The notes beneath the pieces were generated by a model. It searched no databases, was not told the origin of the DNA, and saw nothing but the letters and a program-made list of their open reading frames with translations. The position numbers were made by a program, and so were the translations under genes. Shown piece by piece: positions 8,959-19,481 of a stretch of DNA of 64,000 nucleotides; position 1 is the stretch's first letter; each line of letters begins with the position of its first letter. This DNA is from Variovorax paradoxus (lineage in GTDB: Bacteria; Pseudomonadota; Gammaproteobacteria; Burkholderiales; Burkholderiaceae_C). The stretch is taken from positions 372,001-436,000 of the forward strand of contig NZ_JAGGNW010000009.1 of the NCBI RefSeq assembly GCF_018614875.1. Reading direction: 5' to 3'.

Positions 8959-9023
8959 CAGACCGCTGTGTCCCGGGCCCAGTCCAGTGCACCCGCGGAA
9001 CCGGCTTTGCTGGGCCGCTGGGT

Positions 9024-9063
9024 GCGCCCCCAGTGGGGGAGGCGCCGAAGGCGCTTCGGGGGC
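9024..9063 (-). terminator. GC-rich double stem-loop after the aminotransferase gene
   Basis: Just past the stop of the minus-strand aminotransferase gene are two nested inverted repeats, CCCCC-AGT-GGGGG and GCGCC-GAA-GGCGC. There is no T-run, so it may act as a 3'-end stabilising or Rho-assisted structure. Such GC-rich intergenic palindromes are often dispersed repeats, but only this copy was noticed here. Confidence 0.4.
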
Positions 9064-9069
9064 GTCGTC

Positions 9070-10425
9070 CTATGCTGTTTCTGCGAGGGCGTCGGCCAAG
9101 GCGTTGACGAGGCGGTCGATCTCCGCCTTCTCGGAAATGAAGGGCGGCGCGAGCTGGATCGTGTCGCCGCCGTAGCGCACGTAGAAGCCCTTCTTCCAGC
9201 AGTTCATCGCAATCTCGTACGGGCGGCGTGCCGGTTCGCCCGGCAGCGCGGCAATCGTGATGCCTGCGGCCAGGCCGTAGTTGCGGATGTCCGCCACGTG
9301 CTTGCTGCCCTTGAGGCTGTGCACCGCGTTCTCGAAGTGCGGCGCCAGCGTTTGCACGCGGCCGATCATGTCTTCCTTCTGCAGCACGTCGAGCGCGGCG
9401 ATGCCGGCGGCGCACGCCACCGGGTGCGCGCCGTAGGTGTAGCCGTGCGGGAACTCGAGCATGTAGTCGGGCCCGCCCGCCGCCATGAAGGTGTCGTAGA
9501 TCTCCTTGCTCGCAATCACCGCGCCCAGCGGCTGCGCGCCGTTGGTCACCTGCTTGGCGATGTTCATGATGTCGGGCGTCACGCCGAAGGCATCGGCGCC
9601 CGTGAGCGCACCGCAGCGGCCGAAACCGGTGATCACTTCGTCGAAGATCAGCAGGATGTTGTTCGCGGTGCAGATGTCGCGCAAGCGCTTCAGGTAGCCC
9701 TTGGGCGGAATCACCACGCCGGCCGAGCCCGCGAAAGGTTCGACGATGACGGCCGCGATGTTCGAGGCGTCGTGCAGCGCGATCAGGTCGAGCAGGCGGT
9801 CGGCCAGCTCGGCGCCGTTCTCGGACATGCCGCGCGTGAAGGCGTTGCTTGCGAGCTGCGTGTGCGGCAGGTGGTCCGCTTCCACGCCCTGGCCGAAGAG
9901 CTTGCGGTTGGCCGCGATGCCGCCCACCGAGATGCCGCCGAAGTTGACGCCGTGGTAGCCCTTCTCGCGGCCGATCAGGCGCGTCTTGCTTGCCATGCCT
10001 TTGGTGCGCCAGTAGGCGCGCGCCATCTTCAGCGAGGTGTCGGCGGCTTCGGAGCCCGAGCCGGTGAAGAACACGTAGTCCAGCCCCGCGGGCGTGAGTT
10101 CCTTGATCTTGTTGGCCAGCTCGAACGAGAGCGGGTGGCCGAACTGGAAGGCCGGCGAGTAGTCGAGCTTGGCGATCTGGCGGCTCACGGCTTCGGTGAT
10201 TTCGGGGCGGCCGTGGCCGAGGCCCGAACACCAGAGGCCCGAGAGGCCGTCGAAGATCTTGCGGCCGTCGCTGTCAGTGAAGTAAGCGCCCTTGGCCTCC
10301 ACGATGATCCGCGGATCGGCCTTGAAGTTGCGGTTGCCGGTGTAGGGCATCCAGTGCGCGTCGAGCCAGGCGGCGTCGGTGCGCAGGGCGGGCGTCGGTT
10401 CGATGGCGGGTGTCGCAAGGGTCAT
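9070..10425 (-). CDS. Class III omega-amino acid:pyruvate aminotransferase
   Basis: PLP-dependent fold type I aminotransferase, 451 residues, close in length to beta-alanine/omega-amino-acid:pyruvate transaminase of Pseudomonas. Visible marks are FFTGSGSEAADTSLKMARAYW (glycine/serine phosphate site), LLIFDEVITGFGRCG (the Asp that contacts the pyridine nitrogen) and IAKQVTNGAQPLG, with Lys291 as the Schiff-base lysine. The family moves amino groups from beta-alanine, GABA-like or other terminal amines to pyruvate. The start at 10425 (MTLATPAIEP) fits the family. A LysR gene is transcribed divergently from a 109-base gap and is its probable regulator. The preferred amine donor is not predictable. 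Confidence 0.9.
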   Translation of the reverse strand: MTLATPAIEPTPALRTDAAWLDAHWMPYTGNRNFKADPRIIVEAKGAYFTDSDGRKIFDGLSGLWCSGLGHGRPEITEAVSRQIAKLDYSPAFQFGHPLSFELANKIKELTPAGLDYVFFTGSGSEAADTSLKMARAYWRTKGMASKTRLIGREKGYHGVNFGGISVGGIAANRKLFGQGVEADHLPHTQLASNAFTRGMSENGAELADRLLDLIALHDASNIAAVIVEPFAGSAGVVIPPKGYLKRLRDICTANNILLIFDEVITGFGRCGALTGADAFGVTPDIMNIAKQVTNGAQPLGAVIASKEIYDTFMAAGGPDYMLEFPHGYTYGAHPVACAAGIAALDVLQKEDMIGRVQTLAPHFENAVHSLKGSKHVADIRNYGLAAGITIAALPGEPARRPYEIAMNCWKKGFYVRYGGDTIQLAPPFISEKAEIDRLVNALADALAETA

Positions 10426-10534
10426 GGCGCTTCCCCGCGCAAGGCGGGCTCCGGGGGGTGATGGGATGTGCCCGATTGTTCGCACAGCCTTCAGTGTGGA
10501 GAATGGCGCAATATCAATGTTCACTTGACGTTTC

Positions 10535-11491
10535 ATGCAAGTAAAGGCGAAGGCCCAAAACAGTGCCCCCGGTACCCGCAACCGCGCCGTTCTGGGGCAG
10601 CTCAGCGACATGGACTTGCGCCTGCTCAAGGTGTTCAAGAGCGTGGTCGACTGCGGCGGCATGGCGGCGGCGGAGCTGGAGCTGAACATTGGCACCTCCA
10701 CCGTGAGCCGGCACGTGAAAGACCTCGAAACCCGGCTCGGTCTGGTGTTGTGCCGGCGCGGACGGGCCGGGTTTGCGCTCACGGCCGAGGGGCAGCGCGT
10801 GTATGACGAGACACTCAGACTGCTGGCTTCCGTCGATGCCTTTCGCGGCGGCATCGACGACATCCACAACCGCATGGGCGGCCAACTCGACGTGGCGCTG
10901 TTCGACAAGACGGCCACCAATCCGAAGGCGCGGATCGGCGAGGCGATTGCCCGCTTCACCGAGATCGCGCCGGAGGTGAACCTGGCGGTCCACGTGGGTT
11001 CGATCAATGCCATCGAGCAAGGCGTTCTCGAGGGCAACTTCCAGATCGGCATCATTCCGGCACACCGCAGTTCGAAGAGCCTGGTGTACGCCGACCTGTT
11101 CGATGAGACGATGCTGCTGTATTGCGGCGCGGGACATCCGCTGTTCGGCAGCGGCCATGCGAAGCTCACATGGGCCAGGTTGCGCGAGCATCATTTCGCG
11201 GGGCTGGGCTACCACTCGCCGAACATGGAGCTGAGCCACCGCGCCAAGCTGTCGCGCAAGGCGACGGGCTTCGATCAGGAGGCGATAGCGACGCTGATTC
11301 TTTCGGGGCGCTTCCTGGGGTTTCTGCCCGACCACTACGCGCAGGTCTTCGAGCAGCGCGGGCTCATGAAGGCGGTGCTGCCGGCGCGGTTCAACTATGC
11401 GTGCCGCTTCGTCAGCCTGCTGCGGCGGTCGCCGAAGCCTTCACGGGCGGTGCTGGCGTTTCAGGCGTGTTTGGAAAAGGCCCATGCTTGA
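10535..11491 (+). CDS. LysR-family transcriptional regulator
   Basis: 318 residues with an N-terminal LysR helix-turn-helix (MDLRLLKVFKSVVDCGGM, then TSTVSRHVKDLETRLG) and a C-terminal co-inducer domain. The first ATG (10535) adds 25 residues before the usual LysR start; Met26 at 10610 is an equally plausible start. It is divergent from the class III aminotransferase gene, the classic arrangement for a LysR activator of the adjacent gene. A short inverted repeat CTTG-N8-CAAG at 10525-10540 could be part of its operator, although it would overlap the upstream start. The effector is unknown. Confidence 0.87.
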   Translation: MQVKAKAQNSAPGTRNRAVLGQLSDMDLRLLKVFKSVVDCGGMAAAELELNIGTSTVSRHVKDLETRLGLVLCRRGRAGFALTAEGQRVYDETLRLLASVDAFRGGIDDIHNRMGGQLDVALFDKTATNPKARIGEAIARFTEIAPEVNLAVHVGSINAIEQGVLEGNFQIGIIPAHRSSKSLVYADLFDETMLLYCGAGHPLFGSGHAKLTWARLREHHFAGLGYHSPNMELSHRAKLSRKATGFDQEAIATLILSGRFLGFLPDHYAQVFEQRGLMKAVLPARFNYACRFVSLLRRSPKPSRAVLAFQACLEKAHA

Positions 11492-11567
11492 AGTAGGGGT
11501 GCGCTCCCGCCGACGGGGGACATTCGCGGAGGGGAGTACCCGGTGGCCTGTGCACGCACCCTGAAAA

Positions 11568-12353
11568 CTACCGCTGCCCGCTAGGCAGCAGCAGATGCTT
11601 CGCCCCGATGTGCGCCTCCATCTCGTGCATGTGCGCCTCGGCATCCACCATGTGCTCGGCCATCAGCCGGCGCACCGTGTCGGCGTCCTCGCGGCGGTAG
11701 GCCGCCAGCAACTGCGTGTGATAGTCGACATTGGCCTCGCCGAAGTGGTGATGGTCCAGCGCCTTCTTGTAGACCACGAGGTCGCGCAGGAGGTCGTTCA
11801 GGAAGCGGCACATGAAAGACAGCACCGGATTGGGGCATGCCTCGGCCAGCATGGTGTGAAACGCCAGCTCGGCCTCGCGCTGGGTGCGCAACTCGTCCTC
11901 GTTGGTGGGCTCCAGCGTGCAAAGGCGCACGTTGGCTTCCAGCCGCTCGAAATGTTCGGGCGTCAGTTTGCCCACCACGCTCACGGCCAGTTCGGGCTCC
12001 AGCACCTTGCGCAGCTGGTAGATGTGGTGCCCGTCGAGGTGATGGAAGTGCAGGAAGTTGCGCAGCGGCTCTGAGGCATGGTCGACCGACACCTGCTGCA
12101 GATAGGCGCCGCCGCCCGGGCCGGTGCGGATCGAGATCAGCCCGCGCACTTCGAGCGCCTTCAACGCCTCGCGCACCGTGCTCTTCGAATAGCCGAAGAG
12201 CTCGATCAGTTCCTTCTCGTTCGGCAGCCGGTCGCCGGGCTGCTTGCGCTCGGCAACGATCCAGCGCTTGACGTCCTCGACGATGACGTCGGAGAGCTTC
12301 TGCCGCTTGGGAGGGCTCTGCCCGAAGCCCTTGGCGTCCTGCGTCGATTTCAT
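11568..12353 (-). CDS. GntR-family (FadR subfamily) transcriptional regulator
   Basis: 261 residues. Residues about 15-85 are the GntR winged helix (GDRLPNEKELIELFGYSKSTVREALKALE in shortened view), followed by an all-helical FCD ligand domain with the expected His and Glu residues (FHTMLAEACPNPVL and later His-rich helices). FCD domains usually bind a carboxylic acid, often with a metal ion. It is divergent from the ABC/amidohydrolase operon beginning at 12545, so it is probably that operon's repressor. The start at 12353 (MKSTQDAKGF) was chosen over an upstream Met because family members begin near it. Confidence 0.88.
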   Translation of the reverse strand: MKSTQDAKGFGQSPPKRQKLSDVIVEDVKRWIVAERKQPGDRLPNEKELIELFGYSKSTVREALKALEVRGLISIRTGPGGGAYLQQVSVDHASEPLRNFLHFHHLDGHHIYQLRKVLEPELAVSVVGKLTPEHFERLEANVRLCTLEPTNEDELRTQREAELAFHTMLAEACPNPVLSFMCRFLNDLLRDLVVYKKALDHHHFGEANVDYHTQLLAAYRREDADTVRRLMAEHMVDAEAHMHEMEAHIGAKHLLLPSGQR

Positions 12354-12544
12354 GCGTGAAAGGTCATGGCGAGAGTGAAGAAACAAGTGGCGAGCAGGTA
12401 TCGGGCCCGGGCGCCTTCAATTTTGGCACGGCCATTGCTAGCGGGTTTTTACCAGCATATTAATCCTATTTATCCGCTTAAATTCGCTCGCAATCCCGCA
12501 GCGCCCTCGCTTCTCTTACCTCCCAACCACGTCCGGAGAACTCC

Positions 12545-13750
12545 ATGCAACGCAGACACCTTCTTCAGCTCGCCGCCCTGTCGGCAGCTCCCGCCTCGCT
12601 CCTGGCCGGCCGCGCCGCCTTCGCCCAATCGGCCGACGCGATCCGTTTCGGCTGCCCGGTTCCGATGTCGGGCGCGTTCGCGGCCAACGGCAAGTTCGCC
12701 GACCTGGGCATGAAGCTGGCCATCGAGCAGTACGGCAGCGTGCTCAAGCGCCCGCTGGCCTACACGGTGCTCGATACCGAGGGCAAGCCGGCCACCGCCG
12801 TGCGCAAGGTGCAGGAAGCCTCGCAGCAGCAGGGCGCCAAGTTCTTCGCGGGCGGCATCCTGTCGTCGGAAGCGCTGGCCATGGGCAAGGAGGCCGAGAA
12901 GGCCGGCGGCATCTTCATCACCACCGCGGGTGCCGACGAGATCACGGGCAAGGACTGCAACCCCGCCACCTTCCGCTGGTCGGTGCCCACCTTCGGCGCC
13001 ATCGAGCAGACGGTGCGCCCGCTGATCGCCTCGATGCCGAAGGCCAAACGCTGGTACACGATCACGCCGCAGTATGTGTTCGGCGAAGGCCTGCTGGGCG
13101 CGGCCAAGAACATCTTCCAGGAGAAGGGCATCGAGCACGTGGGCAACAGCTACCACTCGCTCAACGAGAAGGAGTTCAGTGGCTACCTGACCAACGCCAT
13201 GGCGGCCAAGCCCGACGTGCTGCTGCTCTTGAACTTCGGCGCGCAGTCGTCGGCCGCTCTGCGCCAGGCGGTGAGCTTCGGCATGCACAAGAACATGACG
13301 ATCCTCATCGCCTGGGCGTCGGGACTGGAGCAGTTCGACGAACTGGGCGCCGACCTGTGCGACGGCGTCTACTTTGGCGCGCAGTACTGGCACACGGCCG
13401 ACACCTTGCTGAACAAGGACCTTGTCAAGCTCACGTCCGACAAGCTCAAGATCGTGCCCAACTACAGCCTCGCGGGCTCGTATGTCTGCACCAAGATCCT
13501 CATCGACGGCATCGTCAAGGCAGGCACGGTGGACCAGAAGGCCGTCATCGCGGCGCTCGAAGGCATGAAGTACGAAGGGCTCACGGGCAGCGAGGAAATC
13601 CGCAAGGCCGACCACCAGGTCGTCAAGGACTACTACCTGCTCAAGGGCAAGGCCAAGTCGAAGATGAAGAACCCGGCCGACTATGTGGACGTGGTGAGTT
13701 CGGGCAAGTCCTTCCTTACAGTAGACAAGACCGGCTGCAAGCTGGCCTGA
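12545..13750 (+). CDS. Branched-chain-type ABC transporter substrate-binding protein (first of two)
   Basis: 401 residues, with a twin-arginine-like or Sec leader (MQRRHLLQLAALSAAPASLLAG, cleaved near AFAQS) and a Leu/Ile/Val-binding-type fold (Peripla_BP_6). It begins an operon that continues with permeases, ATPases, an amidohydrolase, a second binding protein and an M81 protein, all spaced by 25 bases or less or overlapping. GGAG lies just upstream of the ATG. The fold family binds amino acids, amides, urea and aromatic acids, so the ligand is not fixed by homology alone. Divergent from the FadR-type regulator. Confidence 0.92.
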   Translation: MQRRHLLQLAALSAAPASLLAGRAAFAQSADAIRFGCPVPMSGAFAANGKFADLGMKLAIEQYGSVLKRPLAYTVLDTEGKPATAVRKVQEASQQQGAKFFAGGILSSEALAMGKEAEKAGGIFITTAGADEITGKDCNPATFRWSVPTFGAIEQTVRPLIASMPKAKRWYTITPQYVFGEGLLGAAKNIFQEKGIEHVGNSYHSLNEKEFSGYLTNAMAAKPDVLLLLNFGAQSSAALRQAVSFGMHKNMTILIAWASGLEQFDELGADLCDGVYFGAQYWHTADTLLNKDLVKLTSDKLKIVPNYSLAGSYVCTKILIDGIVKAGTVDQKAVIAALEGMKYEGLTGSEEIRKADHQVVKDYYLLKGKAKSKMKNPADYVDVVSSGKSFLTVDKTGCKLA

Positions 13751-13775
13751 GGCCGCAAAGGACACCGACGCGCCC

Positions 13776-14636
13776 ATGACCGTCTACCTGCTCCAGACCA
13801 TCAACGGAATCGGCATCGGCATGCTGTATTTCCTGCTGGCCGTTGGCTTGTCCATCGTGTTCGGCCTGCTGCGCTTCGTGAATTTCGCGCACGGGGCTTT
13901 CTATCTGCTGGGCGCCTACCTGTGCTTCCAGGCCATGCAGTGGGGGCTCGACTTCTGGGCCGCGCTGGTGTTGGTGCCGCTGTTCGTCGGCGGGCTGGGC
14001 TGGCTGGCCGAGAAGCTGCTGCTGCGCCGCGTGTATGCCAAGGCGCACGAGTTCCACATTCTCGTGACCGTGGGGCTCGCGCTGGCGGTGCAGGAGATCG
14101 TCATCGTGTTCTGGGGGCCGCTCGGCAACAGCGTGGCCACGCCCGACCTGCTGCAAGGCGTGGTGATGTGGGGCAGCTTCATCTACCCGAAGTACCGGTT
14201 GTTCGTGATCGGCTTCACCGCCGTGCTCGCGGTGCTGCTGTGGTGGGTGCTGGAAGGCACGCGCCTGGGCAGCGCGGTGCGCGCGGGCAGCGAGTCGACC
14301 GAGATGGTCTCGCTGCTGGGCATCAACGTGTTCCGCGTGTTCAGCCTGGTGTTCGCCCTGGGTGCGGCTACGGCGGCGCTGGCCGGCGTGCTGGCGGCGC
14401 CGATCCGCGGGGCCGAGCCTTTCATGGGTGTCGAAGCACTCGGCGTGGCCTTCGTGGTGGTGGTGATCGGCGGGCTCGGCAGCTTCGGCGGCGCACTGGT
14501 CGGCGGCTTGCTCATCGGCATCGTGCAGAGCCTCATGAGCACCATCTGGCCGCCGGGCGCCAGCCTGATGATCTACATCGCGATGGCGGCCGTGCTGCTG
14601 CTGCGTCCCCATGGCCTGCTCGGCCGAAGCACATGA
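13776..14636 (+). CDS. livH: Branched-chain-type ABC transporter permease, LivH family
   Basis: 286-residue inner-membrane permease of the LivH family with about eight hydrophobic helices and the signature region near GVEALGVAFVVVVIGGLGSF. It begins 25 bases after the first binding-protein gene and its stop codon overlaps the start of the LivM gene (ATGA at 14633-14636), indicating translational coupling. It forms a heterodimeric channel with LivM. The symbol reflects family only; the transported compound is unknown. Confidence 0.92.
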   Translation: MTVYLLQTINGIGIGMLYFLLAVGLSIVFGLLRFVNFAHGAFYLLGAYLCFQAMQWGLDFWAALVLVPLFVGGLGWLAEKLLLRRVYAKAHEFHILVTVGLALAVQEIVIVFWGPLGNSVATPDLLQGVVMWGSFIYPKYRLFVIGFTAVLAVLLWWVLEGTRLGSAVRAGSESTEMVSLLGINVFRVFSLVFALGAATAALAGVLAAPIRGAEPFMGVEALGVAFVVVVIGGLGSFGGALVGGLLIGIVQSLMSTIWPPGASLMIYIAMAAVLLLRPHGLLGRST

Positions 14637-15604
14637 ACCACGCCATGCCAAGAAAAATCACTTTCCTCCTGGCGCTGATCGTCACGCTCGCGCTGCCGCT
14701 GTGGATGCGCTCGGGTTCGCTCGCGAGCGAGGTGCTGATCTATGCGCTGGCCGCGCTGGGCTGCAACCTGCTGCTGGGCTACACCGGGTTGCTGTCGTTC
14801 GGGCAGGGCATCTTCTTTGGCCTCGGCAGCTACACCATCGCGATCCTGCTCACGCGGCTTTCGCTGCCGATGCCGCTTGCCTTGCTCGCGGCCATCGCCA
14901 TGGGCGCATTGGGCGCAGCGGTGGTCGGCTGGGTCGCCATTCGCCAGCGCGGCACCTATTTCGTGATGCTCACGCTGGCCTTCGCGCAGATGTTCTATTT
15001 CGTGGCGTACACCGCTTCGGGGCTCACGGGCGGCGACAACGGCCTGCTCGACGTGCCGCGCCCCGCGTTCATGGACACGCCCTGGAAGTACTACGCCTTC
15101 GTGGCCGTGATGTTCCTCATCGCCTTCGGCCTGCTGCTGCGCGTGACCGACTCGGTGTTCGGCCGCACGCTGCTCGCCATTCGCGACAACGAGGACCGCG
15201 CCGCCGCGGTGGGCTACGACCTCAAGCGCTTCAAGCTGCTGGCCTTCGTGATCTCGGGCGCCGTGACCGGCCTGGCGGGCGGGCTGCACGCGATGATGAC
15301 CGGCATCGCGCCACTGTCGAATGCCGAATACCACACGAGCGAGATGATCCTGGTCATCACCGTGATCGGCGGCACCGGCAACCTTTTCGCCTCGGTGCTG
15401 GGCTCGGCCTTCTACGTGCTGCTGGCCGACTGGCTTTCCACGCTGTGGCCGCGCTGGCTGCTGTTGCTGGGCCTGCTGCTGATCGGCGTGAGCATCGGCA
15501 TGCAGCGTGGGCTCTGGGGCTTGGGCGAGAGCGCATGGCGGCGCGTGTTCCGCAAGGCCTCGTCCGCCGCAAAGGTACCCCTGACCCAGGGAGAAAAGGC
15601 ATGA
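14633..15604 (+). CDS. livM: Branched-chain-type ABC transporter permease, LivM family
   Basis: 323-residue membrane permease. It contains the LivM-type motif LGCNLLLGYTGLLSFGQG and, in the C-terminal half, VIGGTGNLFASVLGSA. It overlaps livH upstream by four bases and the ATPase gene livG downstream by four bases. The partner for LivH in the membrane pore. Confidence 0.92.
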   Translation: MNHAMPRKITFLLALIVTLALPLWMRSGSLASEVLIYALAALGCNLLLGYTGLLSFGQGIFFGLGSYTIAILLTRLSLPMPLALLAAIAMGALGAAVVGWVAIRQRGTYFVMLTLAFAQMFYFVAYTASGLTGGDNGLLDVPRPAFMDTPWKYYAFVAVMFLIAFGLLLRVTDSVFGRTLLAIRDNEDRAAAVGYDLKRFKLLAFVISGAVTGLAGGLHAMMTGIAPLSNAEYHTSEMILVITVIGGTGNLFASVLGSAFYVLLADWLSTLWPRWLLLLGLLLIGVSIGMQRGLWGLGESAWRRVFRKASSAAKVPLTQGEKA

Positions 15605-16364
15605 CCGAAGTTCTCATCGAAGCCATCGGCGTCACCAAGCACTACGGCAAGTTCGCCGCGCTCGGCGGGGTCGACCTGAAGATCAAGCGCAACACCGTGC
15701 ATTCGGTGATCGGCCCGAACGGCGCCGGCAAGACCACGCTGTTCCACATGCTCACGGGCACCGGCAGCACCACGGGCGGACGCATCCTGTTCGACGGCCA
15801 CGACGTGACGCACGAGCCCGACCACAAGCGCGTGCAGCGCGGCATGGCGCGCTCGTTTCAGGTGACCAGCCTGTTCGCAAGCCTTTCGGTGCGCGAGAAC
15901 CTGCGCGTGGCGGCGCAAGGCGTTGCGCCGCGCCAGGCCATGAACTGCTGGCGCGCGCCGGTCGGCGAACGCGCCTGCGCCGAGACGGTGGCCGAGGTGC
16001 TGGAACGCGTGGGCCTGCAGCGGCTGGCCGACGTGCCCGCGAGCGAGCTCTCGCATGGCCAGCAGCGCCGCCTCGAAGTGGGCATGGCGCTGGCCGCCAA
16101 GCCCAAGGCCATCTTCCTGGACGAGCCGACCTCGGGCATGGGCATCGACGACCTCGACGACATGAAGCGGCTGATCCGCGGCCTGCGCGATGCACACACC
16201 GTGGTGCTGATCGAGCACAACATGAACATCGTGATGGACATTTCCGACACCGTGACCGTGATGCAGCTGGGCCGCGTGCTGGCCGAGGGGCTGCCGGGCG
16301 ACATCCGGGCTGATGCGCGCGTGCGCACGGCCTACCTGGGCAACATGATCACCGGGGGCAAGGC

Positions 16365-16368
<4 letters not shown>
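15601..16368 (+). CDS. livG: Branched-chain-type ABC transporter ATPase, LivG family
   Basis: 255-residue nucleotide-binding subunit. Walker A is GPNGAGKTTL, the ABC signature is ELSHGQQRRLEVGMAL (His replaces the usual second Gly of LSGGQ, as is common in LivG proteins), and Walker B is KAIFLDEPTSGM. It overlaps both neighbours by four bases, so livHMGF is one translationally coupled unit. Confidence 0.93.
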
Positions 16369-17078
<710 letters not shown>

Positions 17079-17112
17079 GGCTTCCCGCAACACCCTTCCT
17101 TATCGCAAAGCC

Positions 17113-18366
17113 ATGAATTCACACACCGAACTTCGTATCGACGGTCAGCGGCTCTGGAACTCGCTAATGGAACTGGCGCAGCTTGGCGCCACCGAGAAAG
17201 GGGGCGTCTGCCGCATCGCGCTGACCGATCTCGACCGCCAGGGCCGCGATCTCTTCAGCCGATGGGCGCGCGAAGCGGGCTGCGAAATCCGCGTGGACGC
17301 CATCGGCAACATCTTCGCGCGGCGGGCAGGCCGCAACAACGCGCTGCCGCCCATCACCACCGGCAGCCACATCGACACGCAACCCACCGGCGGCAAGTTC
17401 GACGGCAACTATGGCGTGCTTGCGGGACTGGAGGTGATCCGCAGCCTCAACGACGCGAAGATCGAAACCGAGGCGCCGCTCGAAGTGGCCGTCTGGACCA
17501 ACGAGGAGGGCTCGCGCTTCGTGCCCGTGATGATGGGCTCGGGCGTGTTCGCCGATGCCTTCACGCTCGAACACGCGCTGGCGCAGCGCGACAACGACGG
17601 CATCAGCGTGGCCGAGGCGCTGGCTTCCATCGGCTATGCGGGCAGCGCGCCGGTTTCGGCCGCGGCGTCGCCCGTGGGCGCGTACTTCGAGGCGCACATC
17701 GAACAGGGTCCGGTGCTCGAAGCCAATGAGCGGGTCATCGGCGTGGTCGAGGGTGCCCTCGGCCAGCGCTGGTACGACGTGATGCTGCAAGGCATGGAAG
17801 CGCATGCCGGCCCCACGCCGATGGAACTGCGCAAGGACGCGCTGCTCGCGGCCTCCGAACTGGTGATCGAGGTGAACCGCATCGCGCTGGCCCATGCACC
17901 GCATGCGCGCGGCACGGTGGGCTGGATTGACAACTATCCGAATTCGCGCAACGTGATTCCGGGCCGCGTCAAGCTCAGCGTCGATTTGCGCGCGGCCGAC
18001 GACGTGGTGCTGTCGGCCATGGACGCCGAACTGAAAGAGGCGGTGCAGCGCATCGCCACCAAGGGCAAGGTCGAGGCCACGGTGGAACAGGTCGTCTACT
18101 TTCCGCCGCAGCCGTTCACGCCCACGCTCGTGTCGGCCGTGCGCGAGGCCGCGCAGGCGCAGGGTCTGACCTGGATGAACGTGATCAGCGGCGCAGGCCA
18201 CGACGCGGTGTACCTCGCGCGCGTCTGCCCCACCGCGATGATCTTCGTGCCGTGCCTCGACGGCATCAGCCACAACGAGATCGAGGATGCGCAGCCTGAG
18301 CACCTCGAAGCCGGCTGCAACGTGCTGCTGCAGGCGATGCTGCAAAGCGCGGGAGTCGTGTCGTGA
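17113..18366 (+). CDS. Zn-dependent amidohydrolase of the N-carbamoyl-L-amino-acid hydrolase/allantoate amidohydrolase family
   Basis: 417-residue M20-type metal-dependent hydrolase. Metal-ligand motifs are GSHIDTQPTGGKFDGNYG, NEEGSRF and EAHIEQGPVLE, then a dimerisation segment and the C-terminal GAGHDAVYLARVCPTAMIF with the last His ligand. Family members cleave N-carbamoyl amino acids, allantoate or beta-ureidopropionate. Its place between transport genes suggests it hydrolyses the imported compound. The ATG at 17113 is chosen; no strong ribosome-binding site is visible. Its stop overlaps the next start (GTGA at 18363-18366). Confidence 0.9.
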   Translation: MNSHTELRIDGQRLWNSLMELAQLGATEKGGVCRIALTDLDRQGRDLFSRWAREAGCEIRVDAIGNIFARRAGRNNALPPITTGSHIDTQPTGGKFDGNYGVLAGLEVIRSLNDAKIETEAPLEVAVWTNEEGSRFVPVMMGSGVFADAFTLEHALAQRDNDGISVAEALASIGYAGSAPVSAAASPVGAYFEAHIEQGPVLEANERVIGVVEGALGQRWYDVMLQGMEAHAGPTPMELRKDALLAASELVIEVNRIALAHAPHARGTVGWIDNYPNSRNVIPGRVKLSVDLRAADDVVLSAMDAELKEAVQRIATKGKVEATVEQVVYFPPQPFTPTLVSAVREAAQAQGLTWMNVISGAGHDAVYLARVCPTAMIFVPCLDGISHNEIEDAQPEHLEAGCNVLLQAMLQSAGVVS

Positions 18367-19481
18367 ACGGGGTGCGGCGCGCCCTGATGGCGCTGGCCCT
18401 GGCGTGGGTCGCGATGCCTTCGGGCGCCGCGGAGCCGATCCTGGTGGGCCAGTCCGCGGTGCTGACGGGGCCGCTGGCGCCCAACAGCCTCGCGTTCATG
18501 GAAGGCCAGACGCTGTTGTTCAACCAGCTGAACAAGGCCGGCGGCATCGGCGGGCGGCCCGTGAACATGATCACCTACGACGATGCCTACGCGGCGGACA
18601 AGGCTGCGGCCAACGCCGAGAAGCTGCTCGGCACCGACCGCGTGGTCTGCCTCTTCGGCACCATGGGCACGGGCATCGGCGCGGCCATGGCGCCCGTCGC
18701 GGCGAAGTACGACAGCTTCATCTTCGGCGGGTTGACCGGCGCGGCGGTGCTGCGCGGACCGAAGGTGCCGATCTATCACGTGCGCGAGTCGTATGCCGAC
18801 GAGGTGCGCCGCGTGATGGCCCACCTTGCAACGGTGGGCATGACGCGCATCGCCATCGTCTCGAGCGACGATGCCTACGGCAAGGGCATCGAGAAGGACG
18901 CCGTGGACGCGTTGCAGAAGAACGGTCTTCAGCAGGTGCTGGCACTGCGCTTCGATCCGCAGGACAAGGACCTGTCGCGCGCCGGGCAGCAGGTCGTTGC
19001 CAGCGGTGCGCAGGCGGTGTACGTCATTGCGGCCGGCATGCCTGCGATCAATGCGATCCGGGCGCTGGTGGCTGCACCGATCCATCCGCAGATCTACACG
19101 AACTCGGTGGCCAGTTCTTTCCTGCTCTACAAGGAGCTTGGTGAGAAGAGCCGCGGCATCGTGCTGTCGCAGGTGATGCCGCCGTTCTGGAAGACCCGCT
19201 TCCCCATCGTCGATGAGTACCAGCGCGCGCGCAAGAACGCGGGCAGCGAGGGCGAAGGCTCCTACCTGGGCCTGGAGGGCTACATCACGGCCAAGGCGTT
19301 TGCGGAGGCGCTGCAGCGCGTCAAGGGTCCGATCACCACCGAGTCGCTGCGGCGGACCATCGAGACGTCGCCGCCCATGAACCTGGGTAGCTACACGCTG
19401 GCGTTCAAGCCCGACAACCGGAACGGTTCGAGTTTCGGCGACATCACGATGCTGGGAAGCGGCGGAAAGTTTGCGCAATGA
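18363..19481 (+). CDS. Branched-chain-type ABC transporter substrate-binding protein (second of two)
   Basis: 372 residues with a GTG start, a Sec signal peptide (hydrophobic MALALAWVAMPSGAA, cleavage near GAAEP) and a Peripla_BP_6 fold (ILVGQSAVLTGPLAPNS). It is unlike the first binding protein of this operon in sequence and length, so the same membrane pore probably serves two ligands or a ligand and its derivative. It overlaps the upstream hydrolase gene by four bases and the downstream M81 gene by four bases. Confidence 0.91.
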   Translation: MNGVRRALMALALAWVAMPSGAAEPILVGQSAVLTGPLAPNSLAFMEGQTLLFNQLNKAGGIGGRPVNMITYDDAYAADKAAANAEKLLGTDRVVCLFGTMGTGIGAAMAPVAAKYDSFIFGGLTGAAVLRGPKVPIYHVRESYADEVRRVMAHLATVGMTRIAIVSSDDAYGKGIEKDAVDALQKNGLQQVLALRFDPQDKDLSRAGQQVVASGAQAVYVIAAGMPAINAIRALVAAPIHPQIYTNSVASSFLLYKELGEKSRGIVLSQVMPPFWKTRFPIVDEYQRARKNAGSEGEGSYLGLEGYITAKAFAEALQRVKGPITTESLRRTIETSPPMNLGSYTLAFKPDNRNGSSFGDITMLGSGGKFAQ